Shown: positions 1-11,800 of the stretch, piece by piece
Layout: the number at the start of each line of letters is the position of its first letter
Numbering within the stretch: position 1 is the first letter of the stretch
Assembly (NCBI GenBank): GCA_963855995.1
Contig: OY979721.1
Location: forward strand, 6,055,195 to 6,119,194
Source of the DNA: Muricea muricata
Lineage: Eukaryota; Cnidaria; Anthozoa; Malacalcyonacea; Plexauridae
Length of the DNA: 64,000 nucleotides
Direction: 5' to 3'
Notes under the pieces: model-generated
What the model saw: only the letters and a program-made list of their open reading frames with translations
Told to the model about the DNA's origin: nothing
The model's database searches: none
Translations under genes and position numbers: made by a program

Positions 1-660
1 GAGCTTTAAATGAGGTTTTCAGTGCTAAAGTGAACGAGTTGAGCGCAATGATGTACTGCAATCACGGACCTAAAAGAGACTTTCTAAATGGAAAATGCAG
101 AACTTAGCATGTCGGGAATCATGTTTTCGGCGCTCAAACCATCGAGATGAGCGAAATGACATGTTGAAATGAGAAACCTATAACTTGCTTGTAGACTGAA
201 AAGAAACGATCTTAGAACCATCAAAATCGCGTTTTAAGCGTTCTAGAAGCGATTTGAGCGTAAAAACATGCTGAAATAACCAACTAAAAATTGCCGTTTT
301 AAATCAATCAGGGCGACGTTTTAGAGCTTGAAATGATGTTTTCAGTGCTAAAGTGAAAGAGTTGAGCGCAATGATGTACTGCAATCACGGACCTAAAAGA
401 GACTTTCTAAATGGAAATTGCAGAACTTAGCATGTCGGGAATCATGTTTTCGGAGCTCAAACCATCGAGATGAGCGAAATGACATGTTGAAATGAGAAAC
501 CTATAACTTGGTTGTAAACTGAAAAGAAACGATCTTAGAACCATCAAAATCACGTTTTAGGCGTTCTAGAAGCGATTTGAGCGTAAAAACATGCTCAAAT
601 AACCAACTAAAAATTGCCGTTTTAAATCGATCAGGGCGACGTTTTAGAGCTTAAAATGAG

Positions 661-768
661 GTTTTCAGTGCTAAAGTGAACGAGTTGAGCGCAATGATGT
701 ACTGCAATCACGGACCTAAAAGAGACTTTCTAAATGGAAATTGCAGAACTTAGCAAGTCGGGAATCAT
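661..768. repeat. Internal sub-repeat A of the monomer (108 bp)
   Basis: First third of the monomer, starting at a GTTTTC word (monomer position 15). Its first 46 bases match the corresponding start of sub-repeat B at about 32 of 46 positions without a gap (hand alignment). The match includes CGAGTTGAGCG against CGAGATGAGCG and then CAATGA against AAATGA. The remaining 62 bases match B at about half the positions. The A-to-B spacing is exactly 108 bases in monomers without indels. Confidence 0.75.
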
Positions 769-876
769 GTTTTCGGCGCTCAAACCATCGAGATGAGCGA
801 AATGACATGTTGAAATGAGAAACCTATAACTTGGTTGTAAACTGAAAAGAAACGATCTTAGAACCATCAAAATCAC
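769..876. repeat. Internal sub-repeat B of the monomer (108 bp)
   Basis: Middle third, starting at GTTTTCGGCG (monomer position 123). It aligns with A without gaps and with C with one 1-base gap. Against C the shared blocks are GTTTT-GGCG, then ATGAGCG against TTGAGCG, then ACATG followed two to three bases later by AAAT, giving about 33 of 48 matches. The tails of A and B also share ACCTA, CTTAG and AATCA at equivalent positions. This supports descent of the monomer from a shorter unit of about 108 bp. Confidence 0.75.
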
Positions 877-886
877 GTTTTAGGCG

Positions 887-894
887 TTCTAGAA
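887..894. other. Conserved 8-bp palindrome TTCTAGAA
   Basis: A perfect palindrome at monomer positions 241-248, repeated in almost every monomer. Exceptions are few: TTCCAGAA at about 10,577, 59,981 and 61,918, and altered forms such as TCTACAAG at about 48,687. It contains an XbaI recognition sequence, so the array should give a 323-bp ladder with that enzyme. It ends three bases before the dyad element. A role in protein binding is possible but unproven. Confidence 0.85.
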
Positions 895-896
895 GC

Positions 897-924
897 GATT
901 TGAGCGTAAAAACATGCTCAAATC
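897..924. other. Dyad-symmetry (hairpin-capable) element, one per monomer
   Basis: Arms ATTTGAGC (898-905) and GCTCAAAT (916-923) are exact reverse complements separated by a 10-nt A-rich spacer. In monomers reading CAAATCACC, as here, an outer G-C pair makes a 9-bp stem. In those reading CAAATAACC the stem is 8 bp. A G-T and a T-A pair could extend it inward. Many monomers keep both arms; others carry GATTTAAGC or AATTTTAGC in the left arm, which weakens the stem without matching changes on the right. So selection on the base pairing itself is not shown. Dyads of this kind are reported for centromeric satellites that lack CENP-B boxes. Confidence 0.8.
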
Positions 925-2532
925 ACCAACTAAAAATCGCCGCTTCAAATCGATCAGAGCAACGTTTTAGAGCTTAAAATGAGGTTTTCATTGCTAAAGT
1001 GAACGAGTTGAGCGCAATGATGTACTGCAATCACGGACCTAAAAGAGACTTTCTAAATGGAAATTGCAGAACTTAGCATGTCGGGAATCATGTTTTCGGC
1101 GGTCAAACCATCGACATGAGCGAAAGTACATGTTGAAATGAGAAACCTATAACTTGCTTGTAGACTGAAAAGAAACGATCTTAGAACCATAAAAATCGCG
1201 TTTTAAGCGTTCTAGAAGCGATTTGAGCGTAAAAACATGCTCAAATCACCAACTAAAAATCGCCGTTTTAAATCGATTAGGGCGACGTTTTAGAGCTTTA
1301 AATGAGGTTTTCAGTGCTAAAGTGAAAGAGTTGAGCGCAATGATGTACTGCAATCACGGACCTAAAAGAGACTTTCTAAATGGAAATTGCAGAACTTAGC
1401 ATGTCGGGAATCATGTTTTCGGCGCTCAAACTATCGAGATGAGCGAAATGACATGTTGAAATGAGAAACCTATAACTTGGTTGTAAACTGAAAAGAAACG
1501 ATCTTAGAACCATAAAAATCACGTTTAAGGCGTTTTAGAAGCGGTTTGAGCGTAAAAACATGCTCAAACAACCAACTAAAAATATCCGTTTTAAATCGAT
1601 CAGGGCGACGTTTTAGAGCTTAAAATGAGGTTTTCAATGCTAAAATGAACGAGTTGAGCGCAATGACGTTCTGCAATCACGGACCTAAAAGAGACTTTCT
1701 AAATGGAAATTGCAGAACTTAGCATGTCGGGAATCATGTTTTCGGAGCTCAAACCATCGAGATGAGCGAAATGACATGTTGAAATGAGAAACCTATAACT
1801 TGGTTGTAAACTGAAAAGAAACGATCTTAGAACCATCAAAATCAAGTTAAAGGCGTTCTAGAAGCGATTTGAGCGTAAAAACATGCTCAAATAACCAACT
1901 AAAAATTGCCGTTTTAAATCGATCAGGGCGACGTTTTAGAGCTTAAAATGAGGTTTTCAGTGCTAAAGTGAACGAGTTGAGCGCAATGATGTACTGCAAT
2001 CACGGACGTAAAAGAGACTTTCTAAATGGAAATTGCAGAACTTAGCAAGTCGGGAATCATGTTTTCGGCGCTCAAACCATCGAGATGAGCGAAATGACAT
2101 GTTGAAATGAGAAACCTATAACTTGGTTGTAAACTGAAAAGAAACGATCTTAGAACCATCAAAATCACGTTTTAAACGTTCTAGAAGCGATTTGAGCGTA
2201 AAAACATGCTCAAATCACCAACTAAAAATCGCCGCTTTAAATCGATCAGCGCAACGTTTTAGAGCTTAAAATGAGGTTTTCATTGCTAAAGTGAACGAGT
2301 TGAGCGCAATGATGTACTGCAATCACGGACCTAAAAGAGACTTTCTAAATGGAAATTGCAGAACTTAGCATGTCGGGAATCATGTTTTCGGCGGTCAAAC
2401 CATCGACATGAGCGAAAGTACATGTTGAAATGAGAAACCTATAACTTGCTTGTAGACTGAAAAGAAACGATCTTAGAACCATAAAAATCGCGTTTTAAGC
2501 GTTCTAGAAGCGATTTGAGCGTAAAAACATGC

Positions 2533-5500
2533 TCAAATAACCAACTTAAAATTGCCGTTTTAAATCGATCAGGGTGACGTTTTAGAGCTTAAAATGAGGT
2601 TTTCAGTGCTAAAGTGAACGAGTTGAGCGCAATGATGTACTGCAATCACGGACCTAAAAGAGACTTTCTGAATGGAAATTGCAGAACTTAGCATGTCGGG
2701 AATCATGTTTTCGGCGCTCAAACCATCGAGATGATAGGAATGACACGTTGAAATGAGAAACCTATAACTTGGTTGTAAACTGAAAAGAAAGGATCTTAGA
2801 ACCATCAAAATCACGTTTTAGGCGTTCTAGAAGCGATTTGAGCGTAAAAACATGCTCAAATAACCAACTTAAAATTGCCGTTGTAAATCGATCAGGGCGA
2901 CGTTTTAGAGCTTAAAATGAGGTTGTCAGTGCTAATGTGAACGAGTTGAGCGCAATGATGTACTGTAATCACGGACCTAAAAGAGACTTTCTAAATGGAA
3001 ATTGCAGAACTTACCAAGTCGGGAAATCATGTTTTCGGCGCTCAAACCATCGACATGAGCGAAATAACACGTTTACATAAGAAACCTATAACTTGCTTGT
3101 AGACTGAAAAGAAACGATCTTAGAACCATCAAAATAGTGTTTTAAGCCTTCTAGAAGCGATTTGAGCGTAAAAACATGCTCAAATCACCAACTAAAAATC
3201 GCCGTTTTAAATCGATCAGGGCGACGTTTTAGAGCTTAAAATGAAGTTTTCAGTGCTAAAGTGAACGAGTTGAGCGCAATGATGTACTGCAATCACGGAC
3301 TTGAAAGAGACCTTCTAAATGGAAATAGCAGAAGTTAGCAAGTCGGGAATCATGTTTTCGGCGCTCAAACCATCGAGACGAGCGAAATAACACGTTGACA
3401 TGAGAAACCTATAACTTGCTTGTAAACTGAAAAGAAACGATCTTAGAACCATCAAAATCGTGTTTTAAGCGTTCTAGAAGCGATTTGAGCGTAAAAACAT
3501 GCTCAAATAACCCACTTAAAATTGCCGTTTAAATCGATCAGGGCGACGTTTTAGAGCTTAAAATGAGGTTTTCAGTGCTAAAGTGAACGAGTTGAGCGAA
3601 ATGATGTACTGCAATCACGGACCTAAAAGAGACTTTCTAAATGGAAATTGCAGAACTTAGCAAGTCGGGAATCATGTTTTCGTCGCTCAAACCATCGAGA
3701 TGAGCGAAATGACATGTTGAAATGAGAAACCTATAACTTGGTTGTAAACTGAAAAGAAACGATCTTAGAACCATCAAAATCACGTTTTAGGCGTTCTAGA
3801 AGCGATTTGAGCGTAAAAACATGCTCAAATAACCAACTTAAAATTGCCGTTTTAAATCGATCAGGGTGACGTTTTAGAGCTTAAAATGAGGTTTTCAGTG
3901 CTAAAGTGAACGAGTTGAGCGCAATGATGTACTGCAATCACGGACCTAAAAGAGACTTTCTGAATGGAAATTGCAGAACTTAGCATGTCGGGAATCATGT
4001 TTTCGGCGCTCAAACCATCGAGATGATAGGAATGACACGTTGAAATGAGAAACCTATAACTTGGTTGTAAACTGAAAAGAAAGGATCTTAGAACCATCAA
4101 AATCACGTTTTAGGCGTTCTAGAAGCGATTTGAGCGTAAAAACATGCTCAAATAACCAACTAAAAATTGCCGTTTTAAATCGATCAGGGCGACGTTTTAG
4201 AGCTTAAAATGAGGTTTTCAGTGCTAATGTGAACGAGTTGAGCGCAATGATGTACTGCAATCACGGACCTAAAAGAGACTTTCTAAATGGAAATTGCAGA
4301 ACTTAGCAAGTCGGGAATCATGTTTTCGGCGCTCAAACCATCGACAAGAGCAAAATAACATGTTGACATTAAAAACCTATAACTTGCTTGTAGACTGAAA
4401 AGAAACGATCTTAGAACCATCAAAATTGCGTTTTAAGCCTTCTAAAAGCGATTTAAGCGTAAAAACATGCTCAAATCACCAATAAAAAATCGCCGTTTTA
4501 AATCGATCAGGGCGACGTTTTTGAGCTTAAAATTAAGTTTTCAGTGCTAAAGTGAACGAGTTGAGCGCAATGATGTACTGCAATCACGTACTTAAAAGAG
4601 ACCTTCTAAATGGAAATAGCAGAAGTTAGCAAGTCGGGAATCATGTTTTCGGCGCTCAAACCATCGAGATGATAGGAATGACATGTTGAAATGAGAAACC
4701 TATAACTTGGTTGTAAACTGAAAAGAAACGATCTTAGAACCATCAAAATCACGTTTTACGCGTTCTAGAAGCGATTTGAGCGTAAAAACATGCTCAAATA
4801 ACCAACTAAAAATTGCCGTTTTAAATCGATCAGGGCGACGTTTTAGAGCTTAAAATGAGGTTTTCAGTGCTAATGTGAACGAGTTGAGCGCAATGATGTA
4901 CTGCAATCACGGACCTAACCCAGACCTTCTAAATGGAAATAGCAGAAGTTAGCAAGTCGGGAATCATGTTTTCGGCGCTCAAACCATCGAGATGAGCGAA
5001 ATGACATGTTGAAATGAGAAACCTATAACTTGGTTGTAAACTGAAAAGAAACGATCTTAGAACCATCAAAATCACGTTTTAGGCGTTCTAGAAGCGATTT
5101 GAGCGTAAAAACATGCTCAAATCACCAACTAAAAATCGCCGTTTTAAATCGATCAGAGCGACGTTTTAGAGCTTAAAATGAGGTTTTCATTGCTAAAGTG
5201 AACGAGTTGAGCGCAATGATGTACTGCAATCACGGACCTAAAAGAGACTTTCTAAATGGAAATTGCAGAACTTAGCATGTCGGGAATCATGTTTTCGGCG
5301 GTCAAACCATCGACATGAGCGAAAAAACACGTTGACATTAGAAACCTATAACTTGCTTGTAGACTGAAAAGAAACGATCTTAGAACCATCAAAATTGCGT
5401 TTTAAGCGTTCTAGAAACGATTTGAGCGTAAAAACATGCACAAATCACCAACTAAAAATTGCCATTTTAAATCGATCAGGGCGACGTTTTAGAGCTTTAA

Positions 5501-5817
5501 ATGAGGTTTTCAGTGCTAAAGTGAACGAGTTGAGCGCAATGATGTACTGCAATCACGGACCTAAAAGAGACTTTCTAAATGGAAATTGCAGAACTTAGCA
5601 TGTCGGGAATCATGTTTTCGGCGCTCAAACCATCGAGATGAGCGAAATGACATGTTGAAATGAGAAACCTATAACTTGCTTGTAGACTGAAAAGAAACGA
5701 TCTTAGAACCATCAAAATTGCGCTTTAAGCGTTCTAGAAGCGATTTGAGCGTAAAAACATGCTCAAATCACCAACTAAAAATTGCCGTTTTAAATCGATC
5801 AGGGCGACGTTTTAGAG
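2533..5817. repeat. Mixed monomer zone with a duplicated monomer
   Basis: About ten monomers of several classes without one dominant period. The monomer at about 2,530-2,868 is almost exactly repeated at 3,822-4,160 (offset 1,292 bp), including the rare GGGTGACG, TTTCTGAATGG and AAAGGATCTT variants. The zone contains the only insertion I found in the window (GTCGGGAAATC near 3,021) and a compensating single-base deletion near 3,528 (GCCGTTTAAATC). It also has an AACCCAGACC variant monomer near 4,917. No gene is present. Confidence 0.8.
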
Positions 5818-8800
5818 CTTAAAATGAGGTTTTCAGGGCAAAAGTGAACGAGTTGAGCGCAATGATGTACTGCAATCACGGACCTAAAAGAGACTTTCTA
5901 AATGGAAATTGCAGAACTTAGCAAGTCGGGAATCATGTTTTCGGCGCTCAAACCATCGAGATGAGCGAAATGACATGTTGAAATGAGAAACCTATAACTT
6001 CGTTGTAAACTGAAAAGAAACGATCTTAGAACCATCAAAATCACGTTTTAGGCGTTCTAGAAGCGATTTGAGCGTAAAAACATGCTCAAATCACCAACTA
6101 AAAATCGCCGCTTTAAATCGATCAGAGCGACGTTTTAGAGCTTAAAATGAGGTTTTCATTGCTAAAGTGAACGAGTTGAGCGCAATGATGTACTGCAATC
6201 ACGGACCTAAAAGAGACTTTCTAAATGGAAATTACAGAACTTAGCATGTCGGGAATCATGTTTTCGGCGCTCAAACCATCCACATGAGCGAAATAACACG
6301 TTGACATGAGAAACCTATAACTTGCTTGTAGACTGAAAAGAAACGATCTTAGAACCATCAAAATAGCGTTTTAAGCCTTCTAGAAGCAATTTTAGCGTAA
6401 AAACATGCTCAAATCACCAACTAAAAATCGCCGTTTTAAATCGATCAGGGCGACGTTTTAGAGCTTAAAATGAGGTTTTCAGGGCAAAAGTGAACGAGTT
6501 GAGCGCAATGATGTACTGCAATCACGGACCTAACCCAGACCTTCTAAATGGAAATAGCAGAAGTTAGCAAGTCGGGAATCATGTTTTCGGCGCTCAAACC
6601 ATCGAGATGAGCGAAATGACATGTTGAAATGAGAAACCTATAATTTGGTTGTAAACTGAAAAGAAACGATCTTAGAACCATCAAAATCGTGTTTTAAGCG
6701 TTCTAGAAGCGATTTGAGCGTAAAAACATCCTCAAATCACCAACTAAAAATCGCCGTTTTAAATCGATCAGAGCGACGTTTTAGAGCTTAAAATGAGGTT
6801 TTCATTGCTAAAGTGAACGAGTTGAGCGCAATGATGTACTGCAATCACGGACCTAAAAGAGACTTTCTAAATGGAAATAGCAGAACTTAGCAAGTCGGGA
6901 ATCATGTTTTCGGCGCTCAAACCATCGACAAGAGCAAAATAACACGTTGACATTAAAAACCTATAACTTGCTTGTAGACTGAAAAGAAACGATCTTAGAA
7001 CCATCAAAATTGAGTTTTAAGCGTTCTAGAAGCGATTTGAGCGTAAAAACATGCTCAAATCACCAACTAAAAATCGCCGTTTTAAATCGATCAGGGCGAC
7101 GTTTTAGAGCTTAAAATGATGTTTTCAGTGCTAAAGTGAACGAGTTGAGCGCAATGATGTACTGCAATCACGGACTTAAAAGAGACCTTCTAAATGGAAA
7201 TAGCAGAAGTTAGCAAGTCGGGAATCATGTTTTCGGCGCTCAAACCATCGAGATGAGCGAAATAACACGTTGACAAGAAAAACCTATAACTTGCTTGTAA
7301 ACTGAAAAGAAGCGATCTTAGAACCATCAAAATCACGTTTTAGGCGTTCTAGAAGCGATTTGAGCGTAAAAACATGCTCAAATAACTAACTAAAAATTGC
7401 CGTTTTAAATCGATCAGGGCGACGTTTTAGAGCTTAAAATGAGGTTTTCAGTGCTAATGTGAACGAGTTGAGCGCAATGATGTACTGCAATCACGGACCT
7501 AAAAGAGACTTTCTAAATGGAAATTGCAGAACTTAGCAAGTCGAGAATCATGTTTTCGGAGCTCAAACCATCGAGAAGAGCAAAATAACACGTTGACATT
7601 AAAAACCTATAACTTGCTTGTAGACTGAAAAGAAACGATCTTAGAACCATCAAAATTGCGTTTTAAGCCTTCTAGAAGCAATTTTAGCGTAAAAACATGC
7701 TCAAATCACCAACTAAAAATCGCCGTTTTAAATCGATCAGGGCGACGTTTTAGAGCTTAAAATGAGGTTTTCAGGGCAAAAGTGAACGAGTTGAGCGCAA
7801 TGATGTACTGCAATCACGGACCTAACCCAGACCTTCTAAATGGAAATAGCAGAAGTTAGCAAGTCGGGAATCATGTTTTAGGCGCTCAAACCATCGAGAT
7901 GAGCGAAATGACATGTTGAAATGAGAAACCTATAACTTTGTTGTAAACTGAAAAGAAACGATCTTAGAACCATCAAAATCACGTTTTAGGCGTTCTAGAA
8001 GCGATTTGAGCGTAAAAACATGCTCAAATAACTAACTAAAAATTGCCGTTTTAAATCGATCAGGGCGACGTTTTAGAGCTTAAAATGAGGTTTTCAGTGC
8101 TAATGTGAACGAGTTGAGCGCAATGATGTACTGCAATCACGGACCTAAAAGAGACTTTCTAAATGGAAATTGCAGAACTTAGCAAGTCGAGAATCATGTT
8201 TTCGGAGCTCAAACCATCGAGAAGAGCAAAATAACACGTTGACATTAAAAACCTATAACTTGCTTGTAGACTGAAAAGAAACGATCTTAGAACCATCAAA
8301 ATTGCGTTTTAAGCCTTCTAGAAGCAATTTTAGCGTAAAAACATGCTCAAATCACCAACTAAAAATCGCCGTTTTAAATCGATCAGGGCGACGTTTTAGA
8401 GCTTAAAATGAGGTTTTCAGGGCAAAAGTGAACGAGTTGAGCGCAATGATGTACTGCAATCACGGACCTAACCCAGACCTTCTAAATGGAAATAGCAGAA
8501 GTTAGCAAGTCGGGAATCATGTTTTCGGCGCTCAAACCATCGAGATGAGCGAAATGACATGTTGAAATGAGAAACCTATAACTTTGTTGTAAACTGAAAA
8601 GAAACGATCTTAGAACCATCAAAATCACGTTTTAGGCGTTCTAGAAGCGATTTGAGCGTAAAAACATGCTCAAATCACCAACTAAAAATCGCCGCTTTAA
8701 ATCGATCAAAGCGACGTTTTAGAGCTGAAAATTAGGTTTTCATTGCTAAAGTGAACGAGTTGAGCGCAATGATGTACTGCAATCACGGACCTAAAAGAGA

Positions 8801-11800
8801 CTTTCTAAATGGAAATTACAGAACTTAGCAAGTCGGGAATCATGTTCTCGGCGCTCAAACCATCGACAAGAGCAAAATAACACGTTGACATTAAAAACCT
8901 TTAACTTGCTTGTAGACTGAAAAGAAACGATCTTAGAACCATCAAAATTGCGTTTTAAGCGTTCTAGAAGCGATTTGAGCGTAAAAACATGCTCAAATCA
9001 CCAACTAAAAATCGCCGTTTTAAATCGATCAGGGCGACGTTTTAGAGCTTAAAATGAGGTTTTCAGGGCAAAAGTGAACGAGTTGAGCGCAATGATGTAC
9101 TGCAATTACGGACCTAACCCAGACCTTCTAAATGGAAATAGCAGAAGTTAGCAAGTCGGGAATCATGTTTTCGGCGCTCAAACCATCGAGATGAGCGAAA
9201 TGACATGTTGAAATGAGAAACCTATAACTTGGTTGTAAACTGAAAAGAAACGATCTTAGAACCATCAAAATCACGTTTTAGGCGTTCTAGAAGCGATTTG
9301 AGCGTAAAAACATCCTCAAATCACCAACTAAAAATCGCCGTTTTAAATCGATCAGAGCGACGTTTTAGAGCTTAAAATGAGGTTTTCATTGCTAAAGTGA
9401 ACGAGTTGAGCGCAATGATGTACTGCAATCACGGACCTAAAAGAGACTTTCTAAATGGAAATTGCAGAACTTAGCAAGTCGGGAATCATGTTTTCGGCGG
9501 TCAAACCATCGACATGAGCGAAAAAACACGTTGACATTAGAAACCTATAACTTGCTTGTAGACTGAAAAGAAACGATCTTACAACCATCAAAATTGCGTT
9601 TTAAGCGTTCTAGAAACGATTTGAGCGTAAAAACATGCTCAAATCACCAACTAAAAATTGCCATTTTAAATCGATCAGGGCGACGTTTTAGAGCTTAAAA
9701 TGAGGTTTTCAGGGCAAAAGTGAACGAGTTGAGCGCAATGATGTACTGCAATCACGGACCTAAAAGAGACTTTCTAAATGGAATTTGCAGAACTTAGCAA
9801 GTCGGGAATCATGTTTTCGGCGCTCAAACCATCGAGATGAGCGAAATGACATGTTGAAATGAGAAACCTATAACTTGGTTGTAAACTGAAAAGAAACGAT
9901 CTTAGAACCATCAAAATCACGTTTTAGGCGTTCTAGAAGCGATTTAAGCGTAAAAACATCCTCAAATCACCAACTAAAAATCGCCGTTTTAAATCGATCA
10001 GAGCGACGTTTTAGAGCTTAAAATGAGGTTTTCATTGCTAAAGTGAACGAGTTGAGCGCAATGATGTACTGCAATCACGGACCTAAAAGAGACTTTCTAA
10101 ATGGAAATTGCAGAACTTAGCATGTCGGGAATCATGTTTTCGGCGGTCAAACCATCGACATGAGCGAAAGTACATGTTGAAATGAGAAACCTATAACTTG
10201 CTTGTAGACTGAAAAGAAACGATCTTAGAACCATAAAAATCGCGTTTTAAGCGTTCTAGAAGCGATTTGAGCGTAAAAACATGCTTAAATCACCAACTAA
10301 AAATCGCCGTTTTAAATCGATCAGGGCGACGTTTTAGAGCTTTAAATGAGGTTTTCAGTGCTAAAGTGAACGAGTTGAGCGCAATGATGTACTGCAATCA
10401 CGGACCTAAAAGAGACTTTCTAAATGGAAATTGCAGAACTTAGCATGTCGGGAATCATGTTTTCGGCGCTCAAACCATCGAGATGAGCGAAATGACATGT
10501 TGAAATGAGAAACCTATAACTTGCTTGTAGACTGAAAAGAAACGATCTTAGAACCATCAAAATTGCGTTTTAAGCGTTCCAGAAGCGATTTGAGCGTAAA
10601 AACATGCTCAAATCACCAACTAAAAATTGCCGTTTTAAATCGATCAGGGCGACGTTTTAGAGCTTAAAATGAGGTTTTCAGGGCAAAAGTGAACGAGTTG
10701 AGCGCAATGATGTACTGCAATCACGGACCTAAAAGAGACTTTCTAAATGGAAATTGCAGAACTTAGCAAGTCGGGAATCATGTTTTCGGCGCTCAAACCA
10801 TCGAGATGAGCGAAATGACATGTTGAAATGAGAAACCTATAACTTGGTTGTAAACTGAAAAGAAACGATCTTAGAACCATCAAAATCACGTTTTAGGCGT
10901 TCTAGAAGCGATTTTAGCGTAAAAACATGCTCAAATCACCAACTAAAAATCGCCGCTTTAAATCGATCAGAGCGACGTTTTAGAGCTTAAAATGAGGTTT
11001 TCATTGCTAAAGTGAACGAGTAGAGCGCAATGATGTACTGCAATCACGGACCTAAAAGAGACTTTCTAAATGGAAATTACAGAACTTAGCATGTCGGGAA
11101 TCATGTTTTCGGCGCTCAAACCATCCACATGAGCGAAATAACACGTTGACATGAGAAACCTATAACTTGCTTGTAGACTGAAAAGAAACGATCTTAGAAC
11201 CATCAAAATAGCATTTCAAGCCTTCTAGAAGCAATTTTAGCGTAAAAACATGCTCAAATCACCAACTAAAAATCGCCGTTTTAAATCGATCAGGGCGACG
11301 TTTTAGAGCTTAAAATGAGGTTTTCAGGGCAAAAGTGAACGAGTTGAGCGCAATGATGTACTGCAATCACGGACCTAAAAGAGACTTTCTAAATGGAAAT
11401 TGCAGAACTTAGCAAGTCGGGAATCATGTTTTCGGCGCTCAAACCATCGAGATGAGCGAAATGACATGTTGAAATGAGAAACCTATAACTTGGTTGTAAA
11501 CTGAAAAGAAACGATCTTAGAACCATCAAAATCACGTTTTAGGCGTTCTAGAAGCGATTTGAGCGTAAAAACATCCTCAAATCACCAACTAAAAGTCGCC
11601 GTTTTAAATCGATCAGAGCGACGTTTTAGAGCTTAAAATGAGGTTTTCATTGCTAAAGTGAACGAGTTGAGCGCAATGATGTACTGCAATCACGGACCTA
11701 AAAGAGACTTTCTAAATGGAAATTGCAGAACTTAGCATGTCGGGAATCATGTTTTCGGCGGTCAAACCATCGACATGAGCGAAAGTACATGTTGAAATGA

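Larger units (their letters stand above)
647..969. repeat. Reference monomer (323 bp)
   Basis: This is the third monomer of the window, chosen as a clean example for numbering; the phase is arbitrary. Positions about 110-131 (GTCGGGAATCATGTTTTCGG region), 199-225 (AAACTGAAAAGAAACGATCTT region) and 241-259 (TTCTAGAAGCGATTTGAGC) are nearly invariant across the array. Variation concentrates at 11-30 (GAGG, GATG, GAAG, GCAG; GCTAAAG, GCTAATG, GGCAAAAG), 67-105 (GACCTAAAAGAGACTTT against GACTTAAAAGAGACCTT) and 151-180 (GAGATGAGCGAAATGACATG, GATAGGAATG, GACAAGAGCAAAATAACACG). These variants define the monomer classes used below to trace higher-order repeats. Confidence 0.95.
877..983. repeat. Internal sub-repeat C of the monomer (107 bp)
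   Basis: Last third, starting at GTTTTAGGCG (monomer position 231) and running over the chosen monomer boundary to the next GTTTTC at 984. It is one base shorter than A and B, which explains 323 = 108+108+107. It contains the TTCTAGAA palindrome and the dyad, neither of which is preserved in A or B. The tail is the most diverged of the three and has several A and T tracts. Confidence 0.7.
400..2532. repeat. Tetrameric higher-order repeat (offset 1,292 bp)
   Basis: The stretch of about 400-1,240 recurs at about 1,692-2,532 with an offset of exactly 4 x 323. Shared private variants include TTCGGAGCTC (near 449 and 1,741), the CATTGCTAAAG monomer (989 and 2,281), and the GGCGGTCAAACC, GACATGAGCG, AAAGTACATG series. 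Monomers between the copies (about 1,240-1,690) carry different variants, for example AATATCC and CAATGCTAAAATG. The match therefore covers less than a full period, as expected when later exchange or conversion overwrites part of an older duplication. Confidence 0.8.

Noticed and set aside
756-780. Possible CENP-B box (TTCG and CGGG words occur close together in each monomer)
   Set aside because: The core pattern TTCG-N4-A-N2-CGGG is not met in order or spacing. CGGG comes before TTCG, and CCCG does not occur on the plus strand for the reverse orientation.
950-962. RNA polymerase III B-box-like word around GATCGATTT on the minus strand
   Set aside because: It fails the GWTCRANNC consensus at the last base, and I found no A box or terminator at suitable spacing.
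2569-2814. 81-codon open frame on the minus strand, repeated at 3,861-4,106
   Set aside because: It lies wholly within satellite monomers and exists because two copies of one variant monomer share the same lack of stops. The unit length (323) is not a multiple of 3, so the frame cannot continue. There is no codon bias, promoter or homologue I recognise.
5395-5598. 67-codon plus-strand open frame
   Set aside because: It falls across monomer sequence identical in type to all others, and neighbouring monomers have stops at the equivalent place.
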